From: Bacteroidota bacterium
Lineage (GTDB): Bacteria; Bacteroidota; Bacteroidia; 2-12-FULL-35-15
DNA length: 64,000 nt
Reading direction: 5' to 3'
Assembly: GCA_025963715.1 (NCBI GenBank)
Contig: JAOQAG010000007.1
Span: 1-64,000 of the forward strand
Position numbers and translations under genes: made by a program. The notes below the pieces were generated by a model that made no database searches, was not told where the DNA came from, and saw only the letters and a program-made list of their open reading frames with translations. Shown piece after piece: positions 9,055-17,161 of this stretch (position 1 is its first letter; every line of letters starts with the position of its first letter).

Positions 9055-9572
9055 TTTATAATATTTATCAGTTTTCCGTCCGTATCATATTTGAACGTTT
9101 CTTCAACACCTTTTCTCTGATAGGTAATCGCATATAACTTCCCGTTTCCATAAAAGTATTTATCAATGTGCAGCGACTCACTTTTATAATCAAATTCCTG
9201 GGAACAAAGTCCGCCATTTATAAAATATTCGTCATGCTGAATCACAACCGAATCAAGATAAAAATAAATATCCAACGGTTTATTTTGCCGGTCTTTGATT
9301 ACTACCGTCCCGTTTTTTATTTTAATTGTTTGAGGAACAAATTGTCTTTTAACATAAATGCCATCCGGGTAACGCGGTGGTGCTCCAGGTTTTGCAGGTT
9401 GATGAAACGAGAATTCAGGAGTAGAATAGGAGGTGTCTAATTTATAGCGTAACGACCGGATCTCTATATACGTGTCGCTGATCCTGTTAATTTCTATAGA
9501 ATCATTTTGAGATTTCAAAACCATTGGGATGAAAAAAAAGAAGAGCGGTATTGTTATAATTATTTTTCTCAT
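9051..9572 (-). CDS. Secreted protein of unknown function
   Basis: 173 residues when started at the ATG at 9572, which begins a good signal peptide (MRKIIITIPLFFFFIP... to about residue 20). A longer reading from 9614 would place 14 odd residues before it and overlap the upstream gene. The body is beta-rich with 'GNGKLYAITYQRKG' and 'FKYDTDGKLINII' at the C-terminus, similar to the toxin-antitoxin/MORN-type beta repeats of its downstream neighbour. It sits between two other small secreted genes in an operon-like run. I do not recognise a family. Confidence 0.55.
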   Translation of the reverse strand: MRKIIITIPLFFFFIPMVLKSQNDSIEINRISDTYIEIRSLRYKLDTSYSTPEFSFHQPAKPGAPPRYPDGIYVKRQFVPQTIKIKNGTVVIKDRQNKPLDIYFYLDSVVIQHDEYFINGGLCSQEFDYKSESLHIDKYFYGNGKLYAITYQRKGVEETFKYDTDGKLINIIK

Positions 9573-9598
9573 AATACGTAATTTTAACCCCGTAACGT

Positions 9599-9946
9599 TT
9601 AATATTGGCCGCAATCAACAATTTTTGCATCCGGACAATCTTTGGAAAGCTGTTTTTTCAGTTTTAGTAAAATTTCTTCTGTTTCACATTTTTCAGTTAT
9701 AAGAACCCATGGCCTGTCTGGTGCAATAACACCAGCTAAATGAATATTGGGATATTTTTTCATTAAACGCATTTGCTCTGCTTCCAATGCTTTTTGTGAT
9801 GCATTTTTATCATTGGGATCAATTGGAAATTCCTTAACGATCAGCTTCCCCGGTTTTTGATTATTGGTTTGTGTGGTTTCATTGTGTTTTGATGCTGTAC
9901 AGGAAATAAGTACACTTAAAACACCCGCAATAAAATAGTTCTTCAT
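9599..9946 (-). CDS. Small lipoprotein
   Basis: 115 residues. The N-terminus MKNYFIAGVLSVLISCTAS has a lipobox (LISC, Cys16), so it should be lipid-anchored. After a polar linker rich in N, T and Q comes an alpha/beta part ('LMKKYPNIHLAGVIAPDRPW', 'ILLKLKKQLSKDCPDAKIVDCGQY') with two cysteines near the end. First gene of the four-gene run toward 7585. Function unknown. Confidence 0.55.
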   Translation of the reverse strand: MKNYFIAGVLSVLISCTASKHNETTQTNNQKPGKLIVKEFPIDPNDKNASQKALEAEQMRLMKKYPNIHLAGVIAPDRPWVLITEKCETEEILLKLKKQLSKDCPDAKIVDCGQY

Positions 9947-10051
9947 TGTAAATTATTTTTATCTCCAAATTATGATGCTTGCTTTTCTCACATTTACGTG
10001 GTGGGAGCCTGCACTATTCAAAAGTAGCTTATTTTTCATCACACACCGCCT

Positions 10052-10092
10052 TACACAGATTTGTAATATTCGTTCCTGTTCGTTATCTGTAA
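10052..10092 (+). repeat. Word repeat 'cagattYgtaatattcgttcctgttcgttat'
   Basis: One copy of the 'D' word, described in the findings: cacagat-t-gtaatattcgttcctgttcgttatctgta. Other copies are at 10948-10980, 40205-40244, 41424-41485 and 53152-53210, all in the same orientation. It lies in the gap between the divergent lipoprotein and PAP2 genes. Confidence 0.7.
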
Positions 10093-10144
10093 TTTTGTTT
10101 TCTGCATAAAATGTGGATATTTGTAATGTTTTATAATTATTTAC

Positions 10145-10735
10145 ATGAAAGAGCTGTCGTTCGAAAAATCCCTTTTCCTGTACTTTAACGGAAAGCATTC
10201 TCCGTTTTTTGATTGGCTGATGTCGATGGCAAGCAATCAATTTATTTCCATTCCATTTTACCTTATTTTTATTTTTATCCTCGTTCGTACGTTAAAATAT
10301 CTGAACACCTCTTACATTGTTACCAACACTATTTTAGTTCTTTCCTGTATCTCATTAATGATCGTTGTTTCGCGCCTTGTGTTACCAACCGTGTTTGAAC
10401 ACCTGGTCAGCAGGATCAAACCGTGTTATGATTCGGAAGTATCATCGCTCATGCATTTGGTAGGCGGCAAATCCGGGCACCATTATGGTTTTTATACCTT
10501 CCGTGCCTGTGCCGCTTTCGCGATCTCTACTTTCCTGTTTCTTATTTTTGATGAAAGTTTTAAATGGGTAAAAATTTTATTACTGAGCTGGGCTGTATTC
10601 GTGGCATACAGTCGCATTTATTTAGGAGCGCATTATCCTGCAGATGTCATTGTTTCTGTACTTTCCGGAGCATTGCTCGGCTACCTGATCTACCGCATGT
10701 ATTTTTACATCAAGGATTCCGTACTGGTAATTTAG
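10145..10735 (+). CDS. PAP2-family membrane phosphatase
   Basis: 196 residues with about five membrane helices. The three PAP2 signature parts are visible: R90-IKP (first motif, shortened), 'GKSGHHYGF' at 108-116 (SGH second motif) and 'SRIYLGAHYPADV' at 156-168 (SR...H...D third motif, H163 and D167). Such enzymes hydrolyse lipid pyrophosphates or phosphatidate at the periplasmic face; in Bacteroidota, homologues serve as undecaprenyl-pyrophosphate or lipid A phosphatases. The exact substrate cannot be read here. Single gene, transcribed divergently from the lipoprotein run. Confidence 0.85.
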   Translation: MKELSFEKSLFLYFNGKHSPFFDWLMSMASNQFISIPFYLIFIFILVRTLKYLNTSYIVTNTILVLSCISLMIVVSRLVLPTVFEHLVSRIKPCYDSEVSSLMHLVGGKSGHHYGFYTFRACAAFAISTFLFLIFDESFKWVKILLLSWAVFVAYSRIYLGAHYPADVIVSVLSGALLGYLIYRMYFYIKDSVLVI

Positions 10736-11061
10736 TGCTTACTGGAAATATTATAAAATACAACTTCTATTTGGCAGATCCGGGTCAAGCCAGGATGACA
10801 ATGTGAAGCGGGATTTTGTTTTCGAAATAACAAACACAGCATAATTTAGCCTTTAATTTTTCTTTTGTTTTCTTTTGTTTTCTTTTGTGGTTCAAAAAAA
10901 TACAGCATCTGCGCACAGCAAACTTTGAACTTTGAACTAATTTTCACACAGATTCGTCGTTTCGTTCCAGTTCGTTATCCTTACACAGCAAAACTTTCGA
11001 AATTGCACTTCCGATTTCGAACTTGTTTTCTTATATTTGATATACACTTAAAACTATTAAC
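10736..11061. repeat. Intergenic repeat mosaic
   Basis: No gene seen. The gap holds a REP-like remnant 'gatccgggtcaagccaggatgac' (10779-10800), a 'cttttgttttcttttgtggttcaaaa' run (10857-10898) matching one arm of the long inverted repeats at 23562 and 28101, the AAAGTT word (10918-10938) and a D word (10948-10980). The promoter of the T9SS cargo gene must lie in the last ~70 bases. Confidence 0.65.
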
Positions 11062-12459
11062 ATGATGAAAAAATTACTCCCTTTCGTTTTTTTATCGGCA
11101 TCTTGTTTTTCTGCGATCGCACAGCACGAGGCAGACAGATGGTATTTTGGAACCTATGCCGGTTTGGATTTTAGCAGCGGAACTCCCGTTGTGGTTAGCA
11201 GTACCATGAGTACGGCCGAAGGTTGCTCCACCATTTCAAATGCGGCCGGACAATTACTTTTTTATACCGACGGCGTTTCCGTATGGGACAGCACGCATAC
11301 TGTAATGCCTAATGGCAATGGCTTATTGGGTGATGTTTCCTCTTCGCAATCAGCACTGATCGTTCCATCGCCGATGGGAAATTTACAGTATTATATTTTT
11401 ACAACAGCGGCCGACGGTGGCTCTGCGGGCTTTAATTATTCCATTGTGGACATGACGCTGGGTACTCACGGCGATGTAGTTTCCACCAGTAAAAATGTAT
11501 TTTTAACGGATAGCACCACCGAAAAAATTGCGGCTATAAAAGATGATGCAAACGGTTATTGGGTGGTAATGCACAAATGGGGCGACAATGCATTTTATTC
11601 CTATCATCTCACCACTACAGGCGTGCAACCACCTGTGATCACACATACCGGAACGGTACACAGTACTTCTACTTTTCAAAATACGTACGGGCAAATGAAA
11701 TTTAACATGTGCGGCGATCAGCTGGCATTGGCGCTCGGTTACCAGGATATTGTAGATGTTTTTGATTTCGACCGCAGTACCGGTGTGGTTTCAAACCCTT
11801 TATCCATCAGCATGGGTGGCCATGTGTACGGTGTAGAATTTTCACCCAGCTCGGAACTTTTATATGTTACCTGTTATGATGTTTCTGCAAAATTATCACA
11901 ATTCAATATTTCGCTCGCAACAATGCCGTTGATCCTGGCATCGAAAACACCCTTGAGTGTAACCGATGATCTGTATGGTTTACAAATGGGACCTGATGGT
12001 AAAATATATCTTGCCCGTTCGTTCGGCACCAGTTTTCTGGGCGTAATCAATTCGCCGGATGTAGCTGGCAGCAGCTGTAATTATGTGGAAGACGGGCTCA
12101 ACCTTGATCCGGATTTTATGGGTGTAAACGCAGCATTAACCCTACCTGGCTTTATGCAAACGTATTTAAAAATAGCAACCGGCACCAGTTGTCCTTTACC
12201 AACGGGAATCACAGAGCAATCAGCTGAAAACATACAACCGGTTTTCCCGAATCCTTCTGCTACCGGATTCACGCTCGATCTTTCCAATGCAGCAGCACCG
12301 GCACTGATCAGCATTTATGATTATACCGGTAAACTGATTGAAGCGAAGGCTGATGTAACATCGGTATTTACATTCGGAAAAGAATACAGCAAAGGAATTT
12401 ATTTTGTAAAAGTGGAAAGCGGTAAACGTGTACAAAATTACAAAGTCATAAAAATGTAA
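11062..12459 (+). CDS. T9SS-sorted secreted beta-propeller-like protein
   Basis: 465 residues. Signal peptide to 'CFSAIAQ' (about residue 20), then the 'WYFGTYAGLDF' opening seen in many Bacteroidota surface proteins, then WD40/propeller-like repeats ('VYGVEFSPSSELLYVTCYD', 'LYGLQMGPDGKIYLA'). The last ~75 residues are a type A T9SS sorting domain: 'VFPNPSATGFTLDL', 'LISIYDYTGKLI', 'YSKGIYFVKVESG', ending 'KVIKM'. It should be secreted through the type IX system and cell-surface attached or released. Binding partner or function unknown. A start one codon later (11065) is equally possible. Confidence 0.8.
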   Translation: MMKKLLPFVFLSASCFSAIAQHEADRWYFGTYAGLDFSSGTPVVVSSTMSTAEGCSTISNAAGQLLFYTDGVSVWDSTHTVMPNGNGLLGDVSSSQSALIVPSPMGNLQYYIFTTAADGGSAGFNYSIVDMTLGTHGDVVSTSKNVFLTDSTTEKIAAIKDDANGYWVVMHKWGDNAFYSYHLTTTGVQPPVITHTGTVHSTSTFQNTYGQMKFNMCGDQLALALGYQDIVDVFDFDRSTGVVSNPLSISMGGHVYGVEFSPSSELLYVTCYDVSAKLSQFNISLATMPLILASKTPLSVTDDLYGLQMGPDGKIYLARSFGTSFLGVINSPDVAGSSCNYVEDGLNLDPDFMGVNAALTLPGFMQTYLKIATGTSCPLPTGITEQSAENIQPVFPNPSATGFTLDLSNAAAPALISIYDYTGKLIEAKADVTSVFTFGKEYSKGIYFVKVESGKRVQNYKVIKM

Positions 12460-12496
12460 ATTTCTATTTTTTGTTTTGTTGCGCTTGCGCGATAAA

Positions 12497-12538
12497 AAAC
12501 TAAAAAACCGCTACGATTTGTGGCGGTTTTTTAGTTTA
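12497..12538. terminator. Rho-independent terminator, both strands
   Basis: Hairpin AAAAAACCGC...GCGGTTTTTT with arms extended by 'aaact'/'agttt'. The A and T tracts on either side allow it to work on both strands; it follows the T9SS cargo gene. Confidence 0.85.
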
Positions 12539-12596
12539 TATATAGAAAACAGTTTTTAGAATGTTTTCAGGCGGGGCGCTACGCCCAACAACAAAA

Positions 12597-12718
12597 GGTT
12601 CACAGAGCCTTTGCGTTCTTTGCGCCTTTGCGAGAAAAAATTTCGGCACACCCGGTTCTGCAAACTCTGCGTCTCTGCGGGAAATAAACATACAGCGTTT
12701 TTTATGTCCCTGCGAGAA
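12597..12718. repeat. 'ctttgcg/ctctgcg' word repeats
   Basis: A stretch built from 7-8 base words: 'cctttgcgttctttgcgcctttgcgagaa' then 'ctctgcgtctctgcgggaa' and 'tccctgcgagaa'. Such words recur in intergenic DNA of many unrelated bacteria. The open frames crossing it are low-complexity and I do not regard them as genes. Confidence 0.65.
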
Positions 12719-12720
12719 AC

Positions 12721-13569
12721 CTATTCGTGTGATTTCAAATTTGCCACCCGCAATTTATTTTTTTCATCCAGCGATAATCCGTGCTTGTATTCATACAATG
12801 CATTTTCCCAGTCGCCATATACGGCATTTGGCAGTACCACAAATTTTTCTCCCCATTCTGCCGCCGATTGATCAACAGCAGCTTTGCGGTCCGCAATGGA
12901 TTTTTCTTCAAATAACGAAGCAAAATCATTCAGGTTATCGCCCAGCAATAAAATAATGGTATGTGTTTTTGCCACTTCTTTTCTGCGTTCTTCCTTGCTG
13001 CTTTCTTTTCCTTTAAATAAAAAATGATTTTTATCCAACTGTGGGAATCCCAGTTTTTTCATATTATCCACAGTAGCATCCACTTCCGAAGTACCCCTGT
13101 TGGAGATATAATAAATATCTATTTTGTGCGCATCAGCATAGTTGAAAAAATCAAGACTTCCCGGTACGGCATCCGCTTTTTCCATTTTGCACCATTCGTC
13201 CCAGTCTTTTGGAGCAAATGTTTTGTTGTTTTTATATTCCCATCCGTATTGCGCTCCGTTATCCAAAGCTGTTTCGTCCAGGTCGGTAATCACAGCCAGC
13301 GGCAAATTTCCTTTTTTTGCACGAATGGAATTATCCACCCGCAGCTGTGCAAAATGGTAAGCCTGCAAACAAAGCGCACGGTATTCGGCCGATTGCTGCT
13401 GGAATAACACGGCCATCACATCCTGTTCATCGTTTAATTTTTGTGATTGTTTTACCGTATCAGCAACGGCTGTGTTTTTGTCATCCGGATCTTGTTTCGG
13501 GGTACAGCCGGTAAAACCAGCAAGTAAGCTCACACAAAGTGCGGAGCCCAATAAGATGAAATTTTTCAT
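12721..13569 (-). CDS. e(P4)-family 5'-nucleotidase / class C acid phosphatase lipoprotein
   Basis: HAD-superfamily acid phosphatase of the lipoprotein e(P4) type, which dephosphorylates nucleotides at the outer membrane in homologues. 282 residues from the ATG at 13569, chosen because it opens a lipoprotein signal with lipobox 'AGFTGC' (Cys22); the longer frame start adds 14 unlikely residues. HAD motif I is 'ITDLDETALDN' (nucleophile D96, D98), motif II is 'IYYISNRG', and the last acidic motif is 'LLGDNLNDF'. It likely salvages nucleosides or NMN outside the cytoplasm. Monocistronic. Confidence 0.88.
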   Translation of the reverse strand: MKNFILLGSALCVSLLAGFTGCTPKQDPDDKNTAVADTVKQSQKLNDEQDVMAVLFQQQSAEYRALCLQAYHFAQLRVDNSIRAKKGNLPLAVITDLDETALDNGAQYGWEYKNNKTFAPKDWDEWCKMEKADAVPGSLDFFNYADAHKIDIYYISNRGTSEVDATVDNMKKLGFPQLDKNHFLFKGKESSKEERRKEVAKTHTIILLLGDNLNDFASLFEEKSIADRKAAVDQSAAEWGEKFVVLPNAVYGDWENALYEYKHGLSLDEKNKLRVANLKSHE

Positions 13570-13654
13570 TTGTTGTGTTTTTAGAAATTCGAAATTAATT
13601 AAAAAACACAAACGGATTATTATTAAAAGATTAACATGTTCCTAAGATAAATTT

Positions 13655-13796
13655 AAATGAGTGTCCGGAAAGTTTATGCCAAAGTTATTTTAATTAAAAA
13701 AAATTTAATTAACGCGTCATTGCGAAGGCTTTTCGCCCTCGCAATGACGTTTTTAAAGTAATTCCTTTTATGGTACAAAGTTCCGGGTACTCATTT
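13655..13796. mobile_element. MITE-like element, copy 1 (complete)
   Basis: 142 bp, non-coding. The ends are imperfect inverted repeats of about 26 bp: aaatgagtgtccggaaagtt... on the left and the complement of ...ttccgggtactcattt on the right. The element is flanked on both sides by AAATTT (13649-13654 and 13797-13802), a probable 6-bp target duplication, although that word is itself palindromic. The centre is a hairpin 'gtcattgcgaaggc-tttt-cgccctcgcaatgac', the widespread 'GTCATTGCGAGG' REP core. Copy 2 is at 35338-35542. Confidence 0.75.
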
Positions 13797-13807
13797 AAAT
13801 TTAATGC

Positions 13808-14023
13808 TCAATAACAAATCTTGCAGGCAATGCGTTTATATACATCGGTGGCTTCTTTGAGTGTGACTTCTAAAACCTGGTGTTTGCAAATTTTTATACC
13901 GCGGCAGGTTTTACTGCTGTGGTATGCTTTCGATCCCTTGCTGTCGCAGATATACACATTGGCAACAGGAGTGCGTGCGTGGAATGAAAAAAGAAGAAGG
14001 ATGCAGGTAATAAATAATTTCAT
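13808..14023 (-). CDS. Small secreted cysteine-rich protein
   Basis: 71 residues: a signal peptide (MKLFITCILLLFSFHA) then 'VYICDSKGSKAYHSSKTC' and a terminal 'ACKICY'. The pattern C...YH...C..I..C...TL.EA......CK.C is a small presumed zinc- or disulfide-bearing domain that I have seen recurrently in Bacteroidota secreted miniproteins; its role is unknown. Lies right next to MITE copy 1, whose flank ends 6 bases past the stop codon. Confidence 0.6.
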   Translation of the reverse strand: MKLFITCILLLFSFHARTPVANVYICDSKGSKAYHSSKTCRGIKICKHQVLEVTLKEATDVYKRIACKICY

Positions 14024-14066
14024 GTTTTTTATTTTTTTTATGAGATCCGGGCGATCTGTTTTTTAA

Positions 14067-14609
14067 AGATTTTAATTTTCTTATAAATGCAGAGGTATAA
14101 ATGAAACATTTAAAAACTGCTGTATCCCTTTTACAACAAGCTTTTACAATGAATTGAAAACATTTTATTTTTTTAACCCGTTTTGCACGAATATTTAAAA
14201 GTGCCCGTTCCTTTTACTCTTTTTTGCTCAAAAAAACACTTAAAAAAAGAAAAAATTCAGCCTGTAACCCTTGCTAACCGGGACATAAATTCAAATCTGA
14301 CGAAAAATAAAAATGAATAAAAAAATCGTCAGCATTCTTTTAAAATTTCTTTTGAAAATATTCTATGAACCAATGTTTATAGTACAAGCAGCGATTCGCC
14401 AGAACTTCGAATTTCTAAGAATTTGTTGCCGTAAACCAACCGGTTTTATGCTATATTCGCCCGGATGATACAGCTCTGGCTTTGAAGAGCAATCTCTGAT
14501 TGCATAGATAGGAATTTGCATCCGTTTTTCAATGGACACTTTTTAAGCTCTGGGACATTTTTTTAAAAAAGGAATGACAAATCGTCTAAAAATCAATGCA
14601 GGTAATAGT
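14067..14609. other. AT-rich intergenic region without recognised gene
   Basis: I find no convincing reading frame, RNA gene or strong hairpin in this 540-base gap. It should contain the promoter of the small cysteine-rich gene at its left edge and the 3' end of the TPR gene's transcript at its right edge. Confidence 0.5.
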
Positions 14610-16115
14610 TTACACCGCTTTTTTCTTTCTCCGTTTTTTCTTCAGATATGAATTCATCCAGATCTGGATGGGAATTAATTCGTGCGTATAATAATTCCAG
14701 GCATTGGTCCCGTCCTTTAACGACAGGCGATTCAGGTACTTTGCTAATTTCACGGAAGGCACCGGATTAAATCCTGTGTATGAAAACTCATTTAATGTTT
14801 TGTAGATCAGCTGGTCGCGGGCAGAAATAAATTTGCTGCGGCCTACCATTTTTCGCAGCGCTTCAATGGAAGGATGCGCCGTATCGGTTTCTCCCAGCTC
14901 TATCAGGCACATAAACCGCAGGTAACGGATGCCAATGTCCCAGCGGCCTTTGTCTTTTGTGATGGAAAGCGTTTGGTTACAAATATCTAAGGCCTTCCGG
15001 TAATCTTTTAACTGGAATAAGGTACAGGCTTTTAAAAACAAATATTTATGATGTCGGTATTCGCCGGTGTTCATCAATGGAAATGTAAGCAGGTTTTTGA
15101 TGATCTCGTTTGCTCCTTTATAATTGCCTGCATAAAAAGTGGCATAAAACTCCTGCTGTTTTGAGAACATGTAATTGATCCCGTTCTTCGAATAATATTG
15201 TTGTGCTTTTTGCGTGCTTGCGATCGCACCCTGAAAATCATTTTTGTAGATCTCGCAAAGGCTGATGTTATCATAAATAAAGCCCATGCGTTCCTTGCGG
15301 TATAATGTTGGATGACTGTTTAGATGAGCGATCACTTCGTTGCAAACATCAATGGTTGCAATGTGTTGCCCGGTTGCAATCAGGTAATCCAACTCCAGCA
15401 GCTTTGTCATGTATTTGATCAGAGCAGAATCGGTACGTTTTATAAAATCATTCAACTCAAGAATTGCCGATTTTGTCATTTCACGCATTCGCTGGGGTTT
15501 TATTCTACGGATCACATCCTGGTTGGTTACCAGGTTAAAATAATGCTCATTCGTTTTTAAAACCGCCTGATGTGCGAAGGAGTAATCTACAATTTCTTTT
15601 TCAATTTCTTTTATTTGTGCAACACCTTTCCGCAGCATCAGCATGTATTTTTTAAAGCTCAGCGCTTCCACCAAAATATCGTACTGTTCGTATTCCCTTG
15701 CATCCTTGATCACTTCGTTCAATACATGAAAAAGCACGCCAATGTCTGCACGGTTCTTTTTCCGGTAGATCACCCGGAACTGCAGCATTTTATTCCGGAC
15801 GCGGATGATCTGCTTATCTGCCGGATCAAACAAGTGTTCTTTTTGCAAAAGACTTTCCGAACACAATACAGATAAGATCCAATTGAACAAACGCGATTTT
15901 GCTTTTGCAGCAGCACCCGGTTTAAGCTGTTGGTAAAGCAATACAGACAATTCTGCATTTGTTTTCGTTTTTCCGTTACCGGATAAAATGGAAGCGAAAA
16001 GTTTTGAAAGTAAAAGCTCCTCACTTTCTCCCTTACCCGTTTTTCTGAAGGAAGCCTGGATCGCTTTTATCTCATCATCGTGTAAACTTTTTATTAAAGA
16101 GAATAGTTCGGTCAT
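14610..16115 (-). CDS. Large cytosolic helical (TPR-like) protein, function unknown
   Basis: 501 residues, no signal peptide or membrane segment. The N-terminus (MTELFSLIKSLHDDEIKAI) and the helix pairs 'IYDNISLCEIYKNDFQGAIAS', 'FYAGNYKGANEIIKNLL' and 'LKACTLFQLKDYRKALDIC' read as degenerate TPR/SHR helices. The C-terminus ends in a strongly basic tail (KKKRRKKKAV), which could bind nucleic acid or ribosomes. Such proteins are common in Bacteroidota but I know of no assigned role. Single gene, divergent from the small secreted protein at 16231. Confidence 0.55.
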   Translation of the reverse strand: MTELFSLIKSLHDDEIKAIQASFRKTGKGESEELLLSKLFASILSGNGKTKTNAELSVLLYQQLKPGAAAKAKSRLFNWILSVLCSESLLQKEHLFDPADKQIIRVRNKMLQFRVIYRKKNRADIGVLFHVLNEVIKDAREYEQYDILVEALSFKKYMLMLRKGVAQIKEIEKEIVDYSFAHQAVLKTNEHYFNLVTNQDVIRRIKPQRMREMTKSAILELNDFIKRTDSALIKYMTKLLELDYLIATGQHIATIDVCNEVIAHLNSHPTLYRKERMGFIYDNISLCEIYKNDFQGAIASTQKAQQYYSKNGINYMFSKQQEFYATFYAGNYKGANEIIKNLLTFPLMNTGEYRHHKYLFLKACTLFQLKDYRKALDICNQTLSITKDKGRWDIGIRYLRFMCLIELGETDTAHPSIEALRKMVGRSKFISARDQLIYKTLNEFSYTGFNPVPSVKLAKYLNRLSLKDGTNAWNYYTHELIPIQIWMNSYLKKKRRKKKAV

Positions 16116-16230
16116 CGCTTTATTTTGACTGCAATTTAGAGAATATTAATTGTCCTGGAGCTATAAAAATGTCCAGTGAATTCCTTGCCAGCTGGGGTTG
16201 TTTTGCCCGAAACTCTAAAACAAAATCAGT

Positions 16231-16530
16231 ATGAAAACAATCAGAATCAGGCTGGTAAAAGGACTATTTGCAATCGTTCTTTTTACCGGGACAACAGTGG
16301 CATTATCAACAATGGGAGTACAAACTGTTAGCCAGGCACAGGCAGCAGTATCACAACAGCAGGTAAACACCTACCTGGTGAACATGGGTTACACCGTTAT
16401 TACGCTTGCACCTAACCCAGCTACAAAGTACGACTGGATTGCGCACACTCAAAAAGGCGGCTTTGATTACACCACTTACATTCATTGCGATGCTAACAAC
16501 ATTATCTCTCACGAAGATATTCTGTTCTAA
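16231..16530 (+). CDS. Small secreted protein, function unknown
   Basis: 99 residues. A long signal peptide (MKTIRIRLVKGLFAIVL... with cleavage near 'SQAQA', residue 37) precedes a 60-residue domain: 'VNTYLVNMGYTVITLAP', 'DWIAHTQKGGFDYTTYIHCD', 'NNIISHEDILF'. That alternation suggests an alpha-beta-beta fold like small PepSY/BLIP-like modules, which is only a guess. It is followed directly by a strong terminator, so it is a monocistronic, probably highly expressed transcript. Confidence 0.6.
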   Translation: MKTIRIRLVKGLFAIVLFTGTTVALSTMGVQTVSQAQAAVSQQQVNTYLVNMGYTVITLAPNPATKYDWIAHTQKGGFDYTTYIHCDANNIISHEDILF

Positions 16531-16541
16531 GTTAGTGGAAT

Positions 16542-16582
16542 AAACGCAGTTCTTCGAATTCATCGGGGGACTGCGTTTTTTT
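16542..16582 (+). terminator. Rho-independent terminator
   Basis: Hairpin AAACGCAGT...ACTGCGTTT with seven T's after the right arm, 11 bases beyond the stop of the small secreted protein. Confidence 0.85.
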
Positions 16583-16653
16583 GTAGGTGGATGAGGGATT
16601 TAAGAGCGGCATAAACTTTTATATTCCCATTTTGAAACAAAAAACAAATTGCC

Positions 16654-17154
16654 ATGAAATTAGTGATACTATTTATTTTAACAATTACTGCAGGAGCTGT
16701 GGCGTTTTTTAAAACAGATAAACCGTTTACCGTAACCAGCAGCGCATTTGTAGAAAGCGCTTATATTCCTCAAAAATATACCTGTAAAGGCGAAAGCGTC
16801 AGTCCGGCGTTATTGCTGAACGATTTGCCTGAAAATACCAAAAGCGTTGCGATTATCATGGATGATCCGGATACAAAAAAAGGAACATTTGTACACTGGG
16901 TAGTGTGGAATTTGCCACCTGTGGAAAGCATTACCGAAAATACAACTTCGGGCATGCATGGTAAAAATGGAAAAGGCGAAAATAAATACATTGGCCCTTG
17001 TCCACCGGATGGTGTGCACCGCTATTTTTTTAAAGTATATGCATTGGATCAGATGCTGACTTTGCCCGAAGGCAGTGATAAAAAAGCGCTGGAAAAAGCA
17101 ATGAAAAAGCACATCATCGCGCAAGCACAATTAATGGGATTGTACAAAAAGTGA
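16654..17154 (+). CDS. YbhB/YbcL-type PEBP-family protein
   Basis: 166 residues of the phosphatidylethanolamine-binding (Raf kinase inhibitor-like) family. An N-terminal hydrophobic stretch (residues 1-19) is probably a signal or anchor. Family hallmarks follow: 'YTCKGESVSPALLLNDLP', 'AIIMDDPDTKKGTFVHWVVWNLP' (the DPD...HW ligand pocket) and 'YIGPCPPDGVHRYFFKVYALD' (the GPxPPxG...H motif). The bacterial role is not settled; anion or small-lipid binding in the envelope is likely. Converges with the ABC permease operon, with only 7 bases between the stops. Confidence 0.88.
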   Translation: MKLVILFILTITAGAVAFFKTDKPFTVTSSAFVESAYIPQKYTCKGESVSPALLLNDLPENTKSVAIIMDDPDTKKGTFVHWVVWNLPPVESITENTTSGMHGKNGKGENKYIGPCPPDGVHRYFFKVYALDQMLTLPEGSDKKALEKAMKKHIIAQAQLMGLYKK

Positions 17155-17161
17155 TAAACCG

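Noticed and set aside
9959-10240. Minus-strand frame across the lipoprotein/PAP2 gap
   Set aside because: It overlaps the PAP2 start region and a D-word repeat and has no signal, motif or coding-like composition.
12561-12956. Plus-strand frames over 12561-12956
   Set aside because: They are made of 'ctttgcg' word repeats and then antisense of the e(P4) phosphatase gene.
13717-13750. The 'gtcattgcgaagg' hairpin as a simple terminator of the e(P4) gene
   Set aside because: It lies upstream of that gene on its strand and inside an element with inverted ends and a target duplication, so an element reading is better.
16140-16180. 'aaaaatgtccag' near 16168 and 'gggacattttttt' near 14555 as ends of an insertion around the TPR gene
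   Set aside because: The match is only about ten bases in AT-rich sequence with no target duplication.
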